From Blasia pusilla (lineage: Eukaryota > Marchantiophyta > Marchantiopsida > Blasiales), in assembly GCA_050084515.1 (NCBI GenBank), contig CM114274.1, positions 27,714,001-27,778,000 of the forward strand: a DNA stretch of 64,000 bases, written 5' to 3'. The notes under the pieces are model-generated. The model was not told the DNA's origin. It made no database searches and was given only the letters and a program-made list of their open reading frames with translations. Shown here piece after piece: positions 1-10,768 of this stretch (the stretch's first letter is position 1; each line of letters opens with the position of its first letter). A program made the position numbers and the translations under genes.

Positions 1-292
1 ACCCATCGGTCTCCGAGGGGTTTCCCCGGTACCTCACCTTGTTACCCCAAGATGAGGGAAGCGTGCAACACGCTGGTTTCCAACTGGTTGCACGGGTACC
101 TCGCCTTGTTACCCCAAGACGGGGGAAGCGTGCAACCCGTCGGTCTCTGACGGGTTGCATGTGTACCTCGCCTTGTTACCCGAGGACGACGTATGCGTGC
201 AACCCGTTGGTCTTGGACATGTTGCCTCGGTGACTGGCCCTGCATCCCCAAGAAGAGGGAAGCTTGCAACCCGTCGGAGACCGACGGGTTGC
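1..292. repeat. Tandem palindrome array, left transposon copy
   Basis: About four tandem units of roughly 67 bp. Each has a 27-nt palindrome (about 65-91, 132-158, 195-221, 266-292) followed by a spacer resembling acctcgccttgttacccc. The unit at 266-292 is perfect: arms GCAACCCGTCGG and CCGACGGGTTGC around a 3-nt loop. The one at 132-158 has one arm mismatch; the others are more decayed. The array lies just upstream of a TATA box and the coiled-coil gene at 708, as the array at 7463-7756 does for the inverted copy. It is probably the central divergent promoter region of a transposon whose other half lies left of the window. Confidence 0.85.
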
Positions 293-383
293 CCGGGTTC
301 CCACTTGCAAAGTTCCATAACGGCCGACACGTCGCCGTCGGTACGACCCAACGACCCAACGGTCAGTTCAACGGCTCAAAAAG

Positions 384-390
384 TATAAAA
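384..390 (+). promoter_or_regulatory. TATA box of left accessory gene copy
   Basis: TATAAAA lies in the context ggctcaaaaagtataaaagg. The same context, with TATAAATA, occurs on the minus strand at 7308-7315 ahead of the homologous gene. Conservation between two diverged copies supports a real core promoter about 320 bp upstream of the ATG at 708. Confidence 0.55.
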
Positions 391-707
391 GGATGAGGTT
401 TTGATCGTTTGTATTTTTTATTTTGCGATTTCATGTGCTCTTCCTTGCAGCAGCTGACGTTACCTTTCCGCTGCCAAACTTGGTTACATCACCACTTTGC
501 TGGAAGGTTACGACAATCCAACACCCGACGCTTCGAGGGTTCAATTTCGGCAAGCCCATCCACTAGAGAGTCACGGCGCTTCATCACGAAACGCTAAGAG
601 AGTTGGGTTCACGATCACGACGCTTCATCATAAGACGCTTCGAGGGATCTATCGTGCACAGGAGCAGATTAGACTATCGAGGAGGAAGAATCGACCCAAC
701 GTGCACC

Positions 708-1484
708 ATGACGAGAAAGAAAAGACAACCAACCAAGGTAGGGAGCATCACTCCCATCAAGACTCCAACGTCACCATCTCCACGTCCTCGTTTGGCAAAT
801 GAGATAAGGCAACAATAAATAGAGGAGCGGGAAAGGGAAGCAGATATGCACAGGCAGGAGGTTCTAGCAAAACGTGTTTTGGAGGAGCTCGCTAAGCAAA
901 ATGTCGAGGCTGAGGCATCGAAGGCCTTGAAGAAAAGAGTCGCGGACGAGAAACGCGAGAAAAAGCGTCTTGACGCCTTTGTGAGGAGAGCAGAATTGGC
1001 AAAAGCTCGAAGCGAAAAAGCAATCGCCATCGAAGAAAGCCTTGCCCGTCTAACATAGAGTGTTGAGATGCAAGAAATGTCTCTGATGAGGTCAGGGGAC
1101 ACCATGAATCTAAAATTGGCTGAGGAAATGGCTGAAGTTCAAGTGACAGACGATGAGATCATGAGGACAGCAAGTGTGGAGATGGTGGACATCTCTGAAG
1201 AACCAGGAGAAGAGTCTTCGTCGTCTTTGAGCCATGTGGAAGAAATCGACCTTTATCGGATCGATGAGTTTCCCGTGGACTTGCCAAATGCTGTTGCAGA
1301 GCAGCTGGCGGGCCTGGACACCGACCCAATCTTTGAGCGGGTAAGAAGAATTTAAGTTATGTGAAGGCTCATTATGCAATTCATTTGCAGGACATTGTAT
1401 TTTATTAACTTGGTCCCCATTGTGGCAGATTGTTAAGCAGATGGCACCGATGGAGGGCCAGAACGCCACGAGAATTCCACTTTG
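708..1484 (+). pseudogene. Coiled-coil accessory protein of Mutator-like element, copy A
   Basis: The reading frame starts at ATG 708 (MTRKKRQ, then a Ser/Pro-rich stretch SPSPRPR) and continues as a long Glu/Lys/Arg-rich region predicted to form a coiled coil, then an acidic tail. It shares the protein of the minus-strand copy at 3580-7094 almost residue for residue. In-frame stops lie at 816-818 (TAA) and 1056-1058 (TAG); the other copy has Glu codons at both places, so these are point-mutation lesions. A donor at 1341 (gcgg/gtaag) and an acceptor ending at 1428 (ggcag) match the splice sites of the other copy. Similarity stops at about 1484, where a copia fragment is inserted. I do not recognise the protein family; position suggests a transposon-borne second gene, not the transposase. 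Confidence 0.6.
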
Positions 1485-2314
1485 TTAAATAATTTCACTC
1501 ACAAAGAATATAATTTCAGGCTTTCTACTGCTCCACTTGAAGCATAGACCACTCCTACACAGAAATCAACTTGAAATTTGCCAAAATTGATCAACTGTAT
1601 GAAAGAACTAGTCGAAATTGGCTTGTAGAGAGCAAACTGCAGAACTTTTCTTCACTAATTGCACTTTCATACACTGAAATTGTTGTTGCAGGAGCTCAGA
1701 GTGTCAGAATCGAGCAATTTTGGGTGCGTTGGAAAGCTCTCAATGAGCTCTACAAGACGATGCCAACCAGCCTTTGGTTCCATTCTAACCGATGCAGACC
1801 CTGACGGCTGAATTGACCGGGAAAGCCCTAAAAAATGCCTCCAAAGTTTTATCACCATCAAAGCTTCACTTGAAATCTGCACCCACTGAGCTCAGAGTAA
1901 AATTTCCTTCTCCCAAACTGAAATTGTGCCTTCTCTTGCCTCTCTTATCTCTTCAAATACCAAGAATTTCAAGTGATGTTCTCCTCCCGCTCTGATACCA
2001 TGTGGAAAACTGCTAAACAAGCATAACTTGTGGAAAACAGCTCTCACACACACACACACCACCATGGAGAATGAAATTTGCAATGAGAGAATGAGTGGAG
2101 GCTATTCCTCTTCTCAATTATATAGGATATGTACAAGCAACCCAAACATTATCCTTAACCATAGTCTCAAGTTAGCCTAACTGTGATTAACTAACCATAG
2201 TTAAGATAATCGTGCTTAACTGACTAACCAAGATTAAGCTTCCCTACTTTGTGTCAGTGCCAAATGTAGCAGTTCAGATGTCTCATGAGCTTGACTGTAA
2301 CTCAATCTTCAATA
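1485..2314 (-). mobile_element. Copia retrotransposon 5' fragment (LTR + PBS + leader)
   Basis: Read on the minus strand, a 314-bp LTR (2314 down to 2001) begins TATTGAAG and ends TTTTCCACA. It is followed at once by TGGTATCAGAGC (2000-1989), the canonical initiator tRNA-Met primer-binding site of plant Ty1/copia elements. About 500 bp of leader follows to about 1485. There is no coding region and no second LTR, so this is a truncated element. The LTR start is about 115 bp of close similarity to the LTR at 59327-59436, so both belong to one family. The insertion interrupts the second exon of the accessory gene. Confidence 0.8.
1989..2000 (-). other. Primer-binding site, initiator tRNA-Met type
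   Basis: The minus strand reads TGGTATCAGAGC immediately after the LTR end CCACA. This is the standard plant copia PBS and fixes the LTR/leader boundary of the fragment. Confidence 0.85.
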
Positions 2315-3570
2315 TACACTCACTTGTGTAGGTTGATTAACGTCACTCAAGGGATGACAAAGGCCCAGGCTATCCAATTATGGTACACGATGTTGGACCA
2401 AACCCTAGGGACATGGATGCGGGAGGGGATGCTTCTTATCAACACCTCATCCACGTTGAGAGATGTTTTTAGGACCGCCAAGACTTTTGAGCAAAACATG
2501 GCGGAGGAGAGCGTAGCTACCATGAGTTCTGGGCGAGAGCAACCACGAGTATCTGCACCACCAGTGCAGCAATGTGGATTCCGAGAAAGGACTATGGCAC
2601 CACGAGCACATGGAGCAAACCAGACTTCCTTAGTCTTTCACGTTGTCTGAGGCGATGAGGATCCCATTGATGGGTCCTAATCAGAGTTCCCGGAGAGTTG
2701 GTGATGTTGTTTGTGTACAAGCATGGAGGGTGATGGGAGAAGCAAGTGTGACGACTCATATTACTGATGCTCAGGAGGAGCATGTGTCGAGCATGTTACT
2801 GGGGACGGCCACTGTTGTGTACCACGCTCCTTTATTTTTTTCTTCCGATATTATAACATTGGGAGGTACGCCCGTTGAGGTTTTTCGGGCTGGCCGCTAC
2901 CCTATGTGAGTGTGGAGTTGGTGTTCCTATGTCACACTCAAGGGTGATTGCACAGGAGGTGATGGACCTGCCCTTGGAGTCTATGCTCGGGCCGTCCACG
3001 TTAGATTCATGGGAGGCTATGGCTGCTAGGATGGCGGAGATGCCCGCTAGACCCGCGATAGAGCCTGCCCCGGCTGCTCTTGGTGTTGTGTTGCTGGATA
3101 CTCGGGGAGAGGTATTTCAGTTGGTGAGTCCAACAGATAGAGTTTTTAGTTTGCAACGCGTCCTGTTGGATTCAAGAGCGTAATCCTTGTTCGATTCTTC
3201 GGTGGAATGATCGAGCGACGACCAAGAGAGATGGCGACCTTAGCAACATTTAGCAGTGCCATCACTTGGCCTAGTGATTTGATTGAGGGATATGTCCACG
3301 CAGAGGACACTCCCTCCTCATATTTCTATGGAGAGGAGTGTCATGGTAGCCGCATTATTCTGTGGAGGAGAGTTGCCGCTTTGGGGCTCAACTAAGGAGC
3401 TTCGACGCTTAGCCGCTCAGCATGCACAAAGACTGCGTGGAGCGAGACGATTGTACCAGAGCGTGATCAATCACAAGCAATGAGGCACGATGATCGACCG
3501 CTGTTGATTGTGGTCAACATGATTGGCATGCCACGGGCAACCTTTCCCACATTGGTGAGTTTTTCTGCTT
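2285..3570 (+). pseudogene. Degenerate retroelement gag/protease-like remnant
   Basis: A 121-aa frame at 2285-2650 contains gag-like text (AIQLWYTMLDQTLGTWMREG..., then Ala/Glu-rich). Later frames (2643-2909, 2875-3183) end in a stretch RVLLDSRA that resembles the DSGA region of a retropepsin with the Gly changed. Frames change repeatedly and no reverse transcriptase follows before 3580. The first about 30 nt overlap the end of the copia LTR. The family is not certain; a Ty3/gypsy-like gag-protease fragment is my best reading. Confidence 0.3.
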
Positions 3571-3579
3571 CCTATGCAT

Positions 3580-6500
3580 TCAAGGAGACTGAACGTGGCT
3601 TGATTTGGGATGTGTCAATTTGTCGATGGCGGGTGTCAACGCTTGGGAATTGAAACTTTGCAGCTCATCTAGAAGATTCGTGCAGTGAATGATGACGCTT
3701 GTCTGGATAGTTGTTTCTCTATGTCTTCCCAAGGATGATGGAGTGTATTCCACATCCTGGTATGCTACCTCGAACAAACCTGGCGCCTCTCGCTTCGATT
3801 TTCCCGAGTCTGAGGTCGGCTTGTTGGGGTCTCTATTACCTCAGACTCTGGTGGAGTTTTCTTGGTGGAGGACCTTGTCTGACCCTCTCTCCTCGCTCAC
3901 CCGGACGATTTCGCCTCTCACCTTGAATTCTCAGCCTCTTTTTTGGAAGACTCGGCCTCGGAATTCTTCGATCCCCTCGCCTTGGCTTTGAGACCCATTG
4001 TAGATTTGTCCTTGGCGGTGACGACCTTGGACACCAACTCCGTTGTCTCGAGGGCTTGCTCCTCTGCATCTCCTTCGAAAAAGTCTTAAGGCTGCACGAA
4101 ATTCGGGATGTCGTCCCTACCTGCGGCCACTGTATCATACACCCATCAAAGATTGTTGTCGGTGATGTCCTCAGGATCGTTGAAGTCTAGCCAGATCGAG
4201 CAATTCTCCACCTCCCAGTTGGACTTGCTTTGAGCCATCTCCATGTCGTACATGGAAAATGCCTCTCCAACAGGCGGAGAAGCCCACAATTTGCAGGCTG
4301 CCGTATTTTTTTCGAGGTATCTGCATTCTTACAACGGATGAGATACATGAACAACATCCGTTGGGCAGCTCTTTGTCGAGATGCATCAGCCGTCTGCTCC
4401 TGAAGATCTCGCTTCTTCTTTGCAAAATCCCTTTTCTTCGCCTCTATTTCTCTATCTAGGTTTGTCTGAGGGAGGATGTGATCCTTGAACATCGTCCTGA
4501 AGCATGGGTTTTTCATGGGCTTGTCCCGGATGTCATCAAGCCAAAGTTCAAAATCTTCAGCACTCTCTAGGTTTGCTTCCTCCGCAACAGGCTCTATTTT
4601 TCTCAGCTCCGCTTGGAGACCCATGAACATGGACTTCCCGAGAAGCCGCAATGCGTCCCAGAATGACCATTCACGAAGCGAGTGGGCGATCACTGGATCA
4701 GAGACACCCGGAGGATGGTGTGCCACCCTCTTTTGGCCTCTATGCCCTCGAGACTGATTTTCATCAGTCGGATTCTCCTAAATTCCGAAATTCCAGACAA
4801 GGAAAATCTATTCACGTGGTCGAGAGACACTTTCTCCCCAATCCGACCCTGCGGATCTTCATCCCTCTTCCGCTAGCACTTGATTATTGCCTTCAGCTCC
4901 TTATAGAATCAGGGCCAAGTTCGGGGTTGAGAATGGCGATGTAGCGCTGCATCTTGCTTGTAGTGTACTTTGTAGTTGCAGATATTGTAGCTTGGATGAA
5001 CTTAGCACACTGACGCAGACATGTTCTCCCTCCGCTCCAGCTCCAATGAAGCACTCTTCTTGGCGGCCTGTATCTTCGACCAAAAAAGAATTGTCACAAC
5101 TGCATCTTGGGAAATAAATGTATTTGCCCAAGTCTTTTTTTTAATTTTTATTTGAGCCCCCTTCGCCAACATCTCATTTACAAGAGCATCGCCCAAGAAC
5201 CCCTTGTACTCTGCCGGGTGCGTCGTTAGCACTTTCTTCACTCGGTCGCAATCCTCGATCCAATGGTGGGTGACGTTCCCCTCAGATATAATCCTGCACA
5301 TCCAAACACACTATAAGAATTTTTGCAAGCTACATGGGTTCCTGCAACCCGTCAAACTCTGACAGGTCGCTACACCTCATGGTCGAAATGGTAGCTAAGA
5401 GCTAAATATTGCAAACCATCGAAGTCCAACGGATTGCATTCATATTTGTGATTGCCTGGTTACAACCCGTCGGACTCCACCGGGTTGTCAGATGATTTGT
5501 ATTCAGAGAGTGGTTTCCGCGGAAAAAGTGGTTATATCAACCCATCGGAGTCCGATAGGTTGGGCAATTTCAAGTAAAGCTACAATTTGACGCTAAAAAT
5601 CAAGCTCCCCTACTCCGATCACCTACCGTGGCGGCGAATGCAACCCGTCGAGTCCGACGAGTTGCTTTCGGCCAAAAATATCCTAAAAATAGTGGCCAGT
5701 CAAGCAACTCGTCGGACTCTGACGAGTTGCTTTTGGCCAAAAACATCCTAAAAAGAGCGGCTAGTCAAGCAACTCGTCGGACTTCAACGAGTTGCTTTAA
5801 GGCATCCGATGTTTTGTTACCACTAGTTAAACAAATCGTCGGAGTCCGACGATTTGCAACAATCCAAATTAAGGAAGAGAAAACATACATGTTCATGGCA
5901 TGCATGGCCATTTCCACCGTCGCCATGTGATGAGGGTATGGATTTAGCACGACTGCCTTCACACAAAAATGTGCCTCCAATGAATTTGGGCGGTCCTCTG
6001 CAAACTAGGTCCACGCCATGAACGTGTGGTTTCCATCCCAAATGAAGAAATACAAGTTCCACATCTAGCTTAATTCCGTCCCCTCAATCGCTCTTTTGAA
6101 TTCCTGATCTCTCATCCTCCAGAATGTGTCGAGCGCTTCCAAGTCCTCCTCCATCACGAGCGCTTGGGTTCCATGTTGATCGTAAGGCTGAACATAGAAC
6201 GGAGGGAAGCTGTCTACATAGGATGCTATCGCTGCCGATTGTTTCAGCTTTGCAATATCCTCGTGAGACTGAATTTTGCGACGTACTCATTGTCCGCGAT
6301 CGGCAAAGTGGAATTCTCGGGGCGTTCTGGTCCTCCATCAGTGCCATCTGCTTTACAACTTGTCACAGCGGGGACAAAGTCAATAAACTACACTGAATTG
6401 CCAATGAATTGCAATATGGGCCTTCACATAACTCAAAGATCAAAGATCGTTTCTCACCCGCTCAAAGATTGGGTCGGTGTCTTGGCCCGCCAACTGCTCT

Positions 6501-7094
6501 GGGACAGCATCTGGCAAGTCCAATGGAAACTCGTCGATCCGATAGAGGTCGATTTCTTCCGCGGAGCTCAGAGACAAGGAAGACTACTCTTTCTGCTTCT
6601 TCAAAGATATCCACCATCTCCATGCTGGCGGTCCTCATGACCTCACCGTCCGTCACTTGAACTTCGGCCGTTTCCTCAACCAATTTTATATTGATTGTGT
6701 CCCCGGACTTCATCGGGGACATTTCTTGCATCTCAACACTTTCGGTTGGATGGGCTGGGCTTTCTTCAATGGCAATCGCTTCTTCCCTTTGAGCTTTTGC
6801 CAATTCTGCTCTCCTCATCGACGCGTCCAAACGCTTCTTTTCACGCTTCTCCTCGGCGATCCTTTTCTTCAAGGCCTGCGACGCCTCAGCCTCTGCATTC
6901 TATTTTTCAAGCACCTCCTTAACACATTTTGCAATAAGCTCTTGATTGTGCATCTCCACTTCCCTTTCTCGCTCCTCAATCTCTTGCTGCCTTATCTCAT
7001 TGGCCGAACGAGGTCGTGGAGATGGTGACGCAGGAGTCCTTGACTTGGGAGTGAAGCTCCCAGCCTTGCTTGCTTGAGATTTTTTCCTCGTCAT
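3580..7094 (-). pseudogene. Coiled-coil accessory gene of Mutator-like element, copy B
   Basis: ATG at 7094 opens MTRKKSQASKAG, a Ser/Pro-rich patch, then a Glu/Lys-rich coiled coil down to about 6462. Relative to copy A there is an internal TAG near 6901 (Gln in copy A) and a frameshift near 6590. Later coding pieces are about 6070-6290 (YVDSFPPFYVQPYDQHGTQ and an acidic helix), about 5889-6065, 4901-5293 (RIISEGNVTHHWIEDCD...) and 4187-4726 (ELWLDDIRDKPMKNPCF then basic coiled coil). An intron at 5294-5888 (donor GTATGT, acceptor GTGCAG) holds a palindrome array. No known domain is recognised; the 3' end is uncertain. It is divergent from the transposase at 8373, so both share one intergenic control region. 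Confidence 0.5.
5344..5856. repeat. Palindrome array within accessory-gene intron
   Basis: Eight palindromic copies start at about 5344, 5411, 5462, 5538, 5640, 5704, 5769 and 5832. The last four are spaced 63-65 bp apart with a shared spacer (ggccaaaaatatcctaaaaa). Arms vary together: GCAACCCGTCGG-type in some, GCAACTCGTC/GACGAGTTGC at 5704-5730, and CAAATCGTCGG/CCGACGATTTG at 5832-5856. The whole array lies between a GT donor at 5888 and an AG acceptor at 5294 of the minus-strand gene, so it would be removed by splicing. Confidence 0.85.
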
Positions 7095-7307
7095 TATTCC
7101 CAAAAATGCCTCCTCCTTGACAACAAAATTACTTTCTGTGCACGATGAGTTGCCTTGATGAGTCGCTCGGATCGTTTCGTGAGGAGTCGCTCAAATCGTC
7201 TCGCGATGAGTCACCGTGTGAAGCGCCCCTTGGTATCTGGTCCGTTGCTGCGCTGAAGAGCAATCAAGATCGCGAAACAAAAAACCGAAAATGAGCAAAC
7301 CCTCGCC

Positions 7308-7315
7308 TATTTATA
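7308..7315 (-). promoter_or_regulatory. TATA box of accessory gene copy B
   Basis: The minus strand reads AAAAGTATAAATAGGCGAGG, with TATAAATA about 215 bp upstream of the ATG at 7094. The same sequence context occurs at 380-400 on the plus strand in copy A. Confidence 0.6.
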
Positions 7316-7462
7316 CTTTTTGAGCCGTTGGGCTGACCCTTGGATCACATCGTCGTTCCGACGGCAATGTGTCGGCCGTTATGGAAGTCTAAACGTGAAA
7401 ACCACCAACCCGACGGGTTGGAGGCTTCCATCCTCCTCGGGTGAAAAAGCCGAGCTATCCTA

Positions 7463-7756
7463 GCAACGCGTCGGAGTCCGACAGGTTGCGGGCCTCCGTT
7501 GTCTTGGGGCAAGAATGCGAGGTACCCACGCAACCCGTCGGAGACAAGGGGGTTGCACGCTTCCCTCGTCTTGGGATAACAAGGCCAGATACCCACGCAA
7601 CTCGTCGACGGCCGAGGGATTGCACACTTCCTTCATGTGAGCGTTACAAGGCAAGGCACTTGTGCAACTTGTCGGAGGCTGACGGGTTGCACACTTCCCT
7701 CATCTTGGGGAAATAGGCGAGGTACCTGGGCAACTCGTCGATTACTGACAGGTTGC
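7463..7756. repeat. Tandem palindrome array, divergent promoter region
   Basis: Five palindromes at 7463, 7530, 7597, 7664 and 7730 have a near-constant 66-67 bp period. Each is followed by a spacer related to that of the 1-292 array, read in the opposite orientation. Arms are imperfect (for example GCAACGCGTCGG/CCGACAGGTTGC at 7463). More decayed traces lie at 7405-7425 and 7814. The array sits between the minus-strand accessory promoter (7308) and the plus-strand transposase gene (8373). Confidence 0.8.
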
Positions 7757-8065
7757 ACTCTTTTCTATCCCTCGGGTAACAATGCGACAATGGATAGTTT
7801 CGAGGCAACCTCTTGCAATCTGACGGGTCACAAGGTCTATCCTGAGTTGGACAATCCCGTAACAGTCCCCAGCGATTAGTTTCCTTAGCAAATGCAAGCA
7901 ATGTCTCGTGTTTGATGCTAGCAAAATCGTCTCAAAAGGCCATTGGTCGGCATGAAGGGGGTACCAACCCAATGGACTCCGACGGCTTCCAATTTGCATT
8001 GAGACACAGAAACAAAAAAATGGAACTGGGTGCTTCACTATCCACGTCTCTGATTCCCAAATTCT

Positions 8066-8092
8066 GCAACCCATCGCACTCCGACAGGTTGT
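8066..8092. repeat. Single palindrome upstream of transposase
   Basis: GCAACCCATCGC and CTCCGACAGGTTG flank a short centre. This is an isolated, diverged member of the same palindrome family, about 280 bp upstream of the ATG at 8373. Confidence 0.55.
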
Positions 8093-8372
8093 AACAGAAT
8101 TGAATCCATCATGTCAAAAAATCTCACCTACCAAACTTCATCAGTCAAATTCTGTCAGGAGAATCTGAGTTCCTATTCACTTTAAATTTAAATTGAACAT
8201 TCATTCATTCTCATACCCATTCCCATTCTTATCCTCATTCTTATTCTCAGTCTCCTCTAGGTGGAATCTTCTGGGAATGGATAATTATGTGAAGCTCTCT
8301 TGTGGCAGTCATCTAGCGGCCCTTCCTCAATCAGAAATCGTTCGACCGTAAGCTCGTGAGTCTTTCATACCA

Positions 8373-10285
8373 GTGGATGAAATTTTTCTCTCAATTCGAT
8401 TTCTTCTCCAAATTGGAACCATCTTTGTGTCCAAGGATGTTAGGGTGGACGGTACGGAGGACATAATAGGTGAGACAATCCAGCCAGCGATTACACACCA
8501 CAAAATATGGAATCTCCTACCTCTAGAAAATGGTCAATACAGAGTTTACGACTTGCCTCTGAATTCCTCAGTTTCCCAAGTAGACGGTCGAGAATTTCCT
8601 AGTGCATTGAGATCTACGTTTGCAACTCCTAGCTCAGTAGATCCGGCATCGACTCCAACTTCACACGTTCGTAACAATGTTGTACTTCCTGAAGACATTC
8701 CGGATGTCGTCAACCTCAGTGGATCTGTCGGACACCAATCGGGCCCTCTGTCCGCCTACTCGTTCTTCTTGCAAGTATCAAGCAATAGTTTGCTATCATC
8801 TCTGGCCTTGAAAATATTCAAGCACATTATTGTCGACGAGTTACCGCTCACGTACGATGGTAATTGCATTTGTGAGTTGCCTCCACTTGATGGTCGTGCT
8901 CAAAAGAAAGATGGAGGACACTTGAAGGATATGGACACAAAGTCTGATTGTCATCGATGGTGCAGACTTCAACGGACTAGTGCTTCAATTCCAGATGGTC
9001 CTTGGATTGTCTCCCGCCGCCAATGCGTTGGAGCCTTGGAGTGTAGAAGTCCAGCATGCCCGTATCTAAAGCGCAACGGGCAGGTCAATACGTCGCAATT
9101 CCCCCCCAAGAATGCAGAAACTCCATACGAGGTCGGTGCCACCATACCGACGGGAGGCCATCGATGTCCTCATTGTCAGGCATCGCCCTTCTGCGTTGGA
9201 GCGTGTCCTGCATACATATTTTTCATTGTCCACGACTTGGGCTCCACGTCATAGTACACAAGGCTGGCAGTTCATGCTGGCTCCCACACTCATCCTGTGA
9301 CCGATGCAATTCAGAGACACATCAAGGAGGATGTGGCGAAGAAAGTTTCCGAGGTCTACAAAAACTCTCCGGGTTCAAAGCCTGAAGTGATGAAGCTCAC
9401 AACAACATCACAAATTTGTGAAAAATTGCTTGGAATCCCTGGATAGGGCGAGATCACGGTGGCTGAGGAGAAACAACTCTGGGAAAATCTCGCATTTCTC
9501 GCCGATCCTGAATGCTTCCGGAATTTGCTGCGTCAAATACGGGTTGTGGATGGAAAGACGGCCGAAATGGATGCCATCACCATAATCAAGGCCAACTCCA
9601 AATTTCCATTCATTCAGAGATGGCAGTTCATGGGCCAAGAAGGCGAGGGATCCAGGGCCTATGTCTTCAAAATGTCAACCACAGGTCCGTTGAGTGGCCT
9701 TGATCTTATAGATCGAATGAGGGAAGGGGATCTTTACGACAACTGGGTAAGCTTTGATATTTGCTACAGAGTGCTGAACGGATGGTTGACAATGGGTGCT
9801 CACGTTTATGACCATGTGGAGAAGGGACTCAAAACTATATTTGTTTGTGAAGTAAAGGCATAAGACGTTGGCAGTTTGAAGATGTGCTGGTTACTCTTAT
9901 TGGAGGTGGTGAAGGAAAACAAAAGGCCACCTCGGGAAATTGATGGGTTCATGGCGGACAATGCACAACCTGGGTGGATTGCTATCCGGGAAGTGTTCTC
10001 GGGTGGAGAGGTTCAACCGGAGAGGGAAAGGTCGGATGCTTTCCATTGGCAACAGTCAGTGACCCGTTACACCAAATCTTGCATCAAGGAGAATAAGGGG
10101 ACAGAGCATGTCACTCTACTCCAACGCTGCAAGGACAACAAAACCTTGAAACAGGCCATGGAATGCCAAGAAGAACTTCATGGGTGGTGAAGGAAGCATG
10201 CGATTGAGGGGAAGTATAAAGAGTTGTGCTCTTGGTTGAGTTGGTGGATTGTACGTATGAGACAATGGGGAAACTTCATGCGGCA
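8373..10285 (+). pseudogene. Mutator-like transposase, N-terminal and DDE region
   Basis: One reading frame runs from ATG 8373 to about 10190 with only three in-frame stops (TAG about 9252, TAG about 9444, TAA 9861). Around 9010-9290 it encodes a Cys-rich stretch (ALECRSPACPY, then CPHC) followed by HTH in SHTHPV, arranged like the zinc-binding N-terminal DNA-binding modules of Mutator-like transposases. Around 9730-10000 it has an RNase H-like core: TMGAHVYDHVEKGLKTIFVCE, then EIDGFMADNAQPGWIAIREVF, with plausible catalytic Asp residues, then DAFHWQQS. A splice donor CAG/GTGAGT lies at 10286. The family (MULE) is inferred from motif order plus the SWIM finger downstream. The stops suggest a recently inactivated gene. 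Confidence 0.6.
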
Positions 10286-10429
10286 GGTGAGTTCACTATT
10301 TTTTCTTGTCAAGCTCATGCTGAGAATTGTTTTTAAAGTTGCAGCTCAAGTTGAGAAGCGTGGGAACTATTGGGATTTCAAACCGAAGAAACCAAGGAAG
10401 CTGTCGGATGCGACGGGTTGCCCGAGTGT

Positions 10430-10711
10430 GCAACCCGTCGGAAACCGACGGGTTGCATCCAGAATTTTGGTGCAACCCGTATACAAGTATGCAAGTTGCA
10501 TGTATACAAGGCCTGCAAATAGTTTGACCTGGATGGGTTTCGGATGACTTGCACTTGGATCTTCCAAAGTGGCCAAAGGTTCTTGCAACCTGTCTGAATC
10601 CGACGGGTTGCAGTAGGTGGATTTAGGGTTGCAACACATCGGGACCCGACGGGTCGCAAGTCGTTCATGGGATGCCTCGGCCTTGCAACCCGTCTGGTTC
10701 CGACAGGTAGC
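10430..10711. repeat. Palindrome cluster in transposase intron
   Basis: Four palindromes: 10430-10456 (perfect, GCAACCCGTCGG-AAA-CCGACGGGTTGC), 10585-10611, 10631-10657 and 10685-10711. A half-palindrome precedes them near 10408. All lie in the apparent intron 10286-10768 (CAG/GTGAGT donor, cgttgcag acceptor) of the transposase gene. Confidence 0.85.
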
Positions 10712-10768
10712 TTATTTCTTTGACTCCTGAGCTATTTTCATTCCCTTCTAACATTGCCGTCGTTGCAG

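Noticed and set aside
1-292. Regularly spaced palindromes looking like a CRISPR array
   Set aside because: The spacers are themselves repeated, the sequence is clearly a plant nuclear genome, and the array sits in a transposon promoter.
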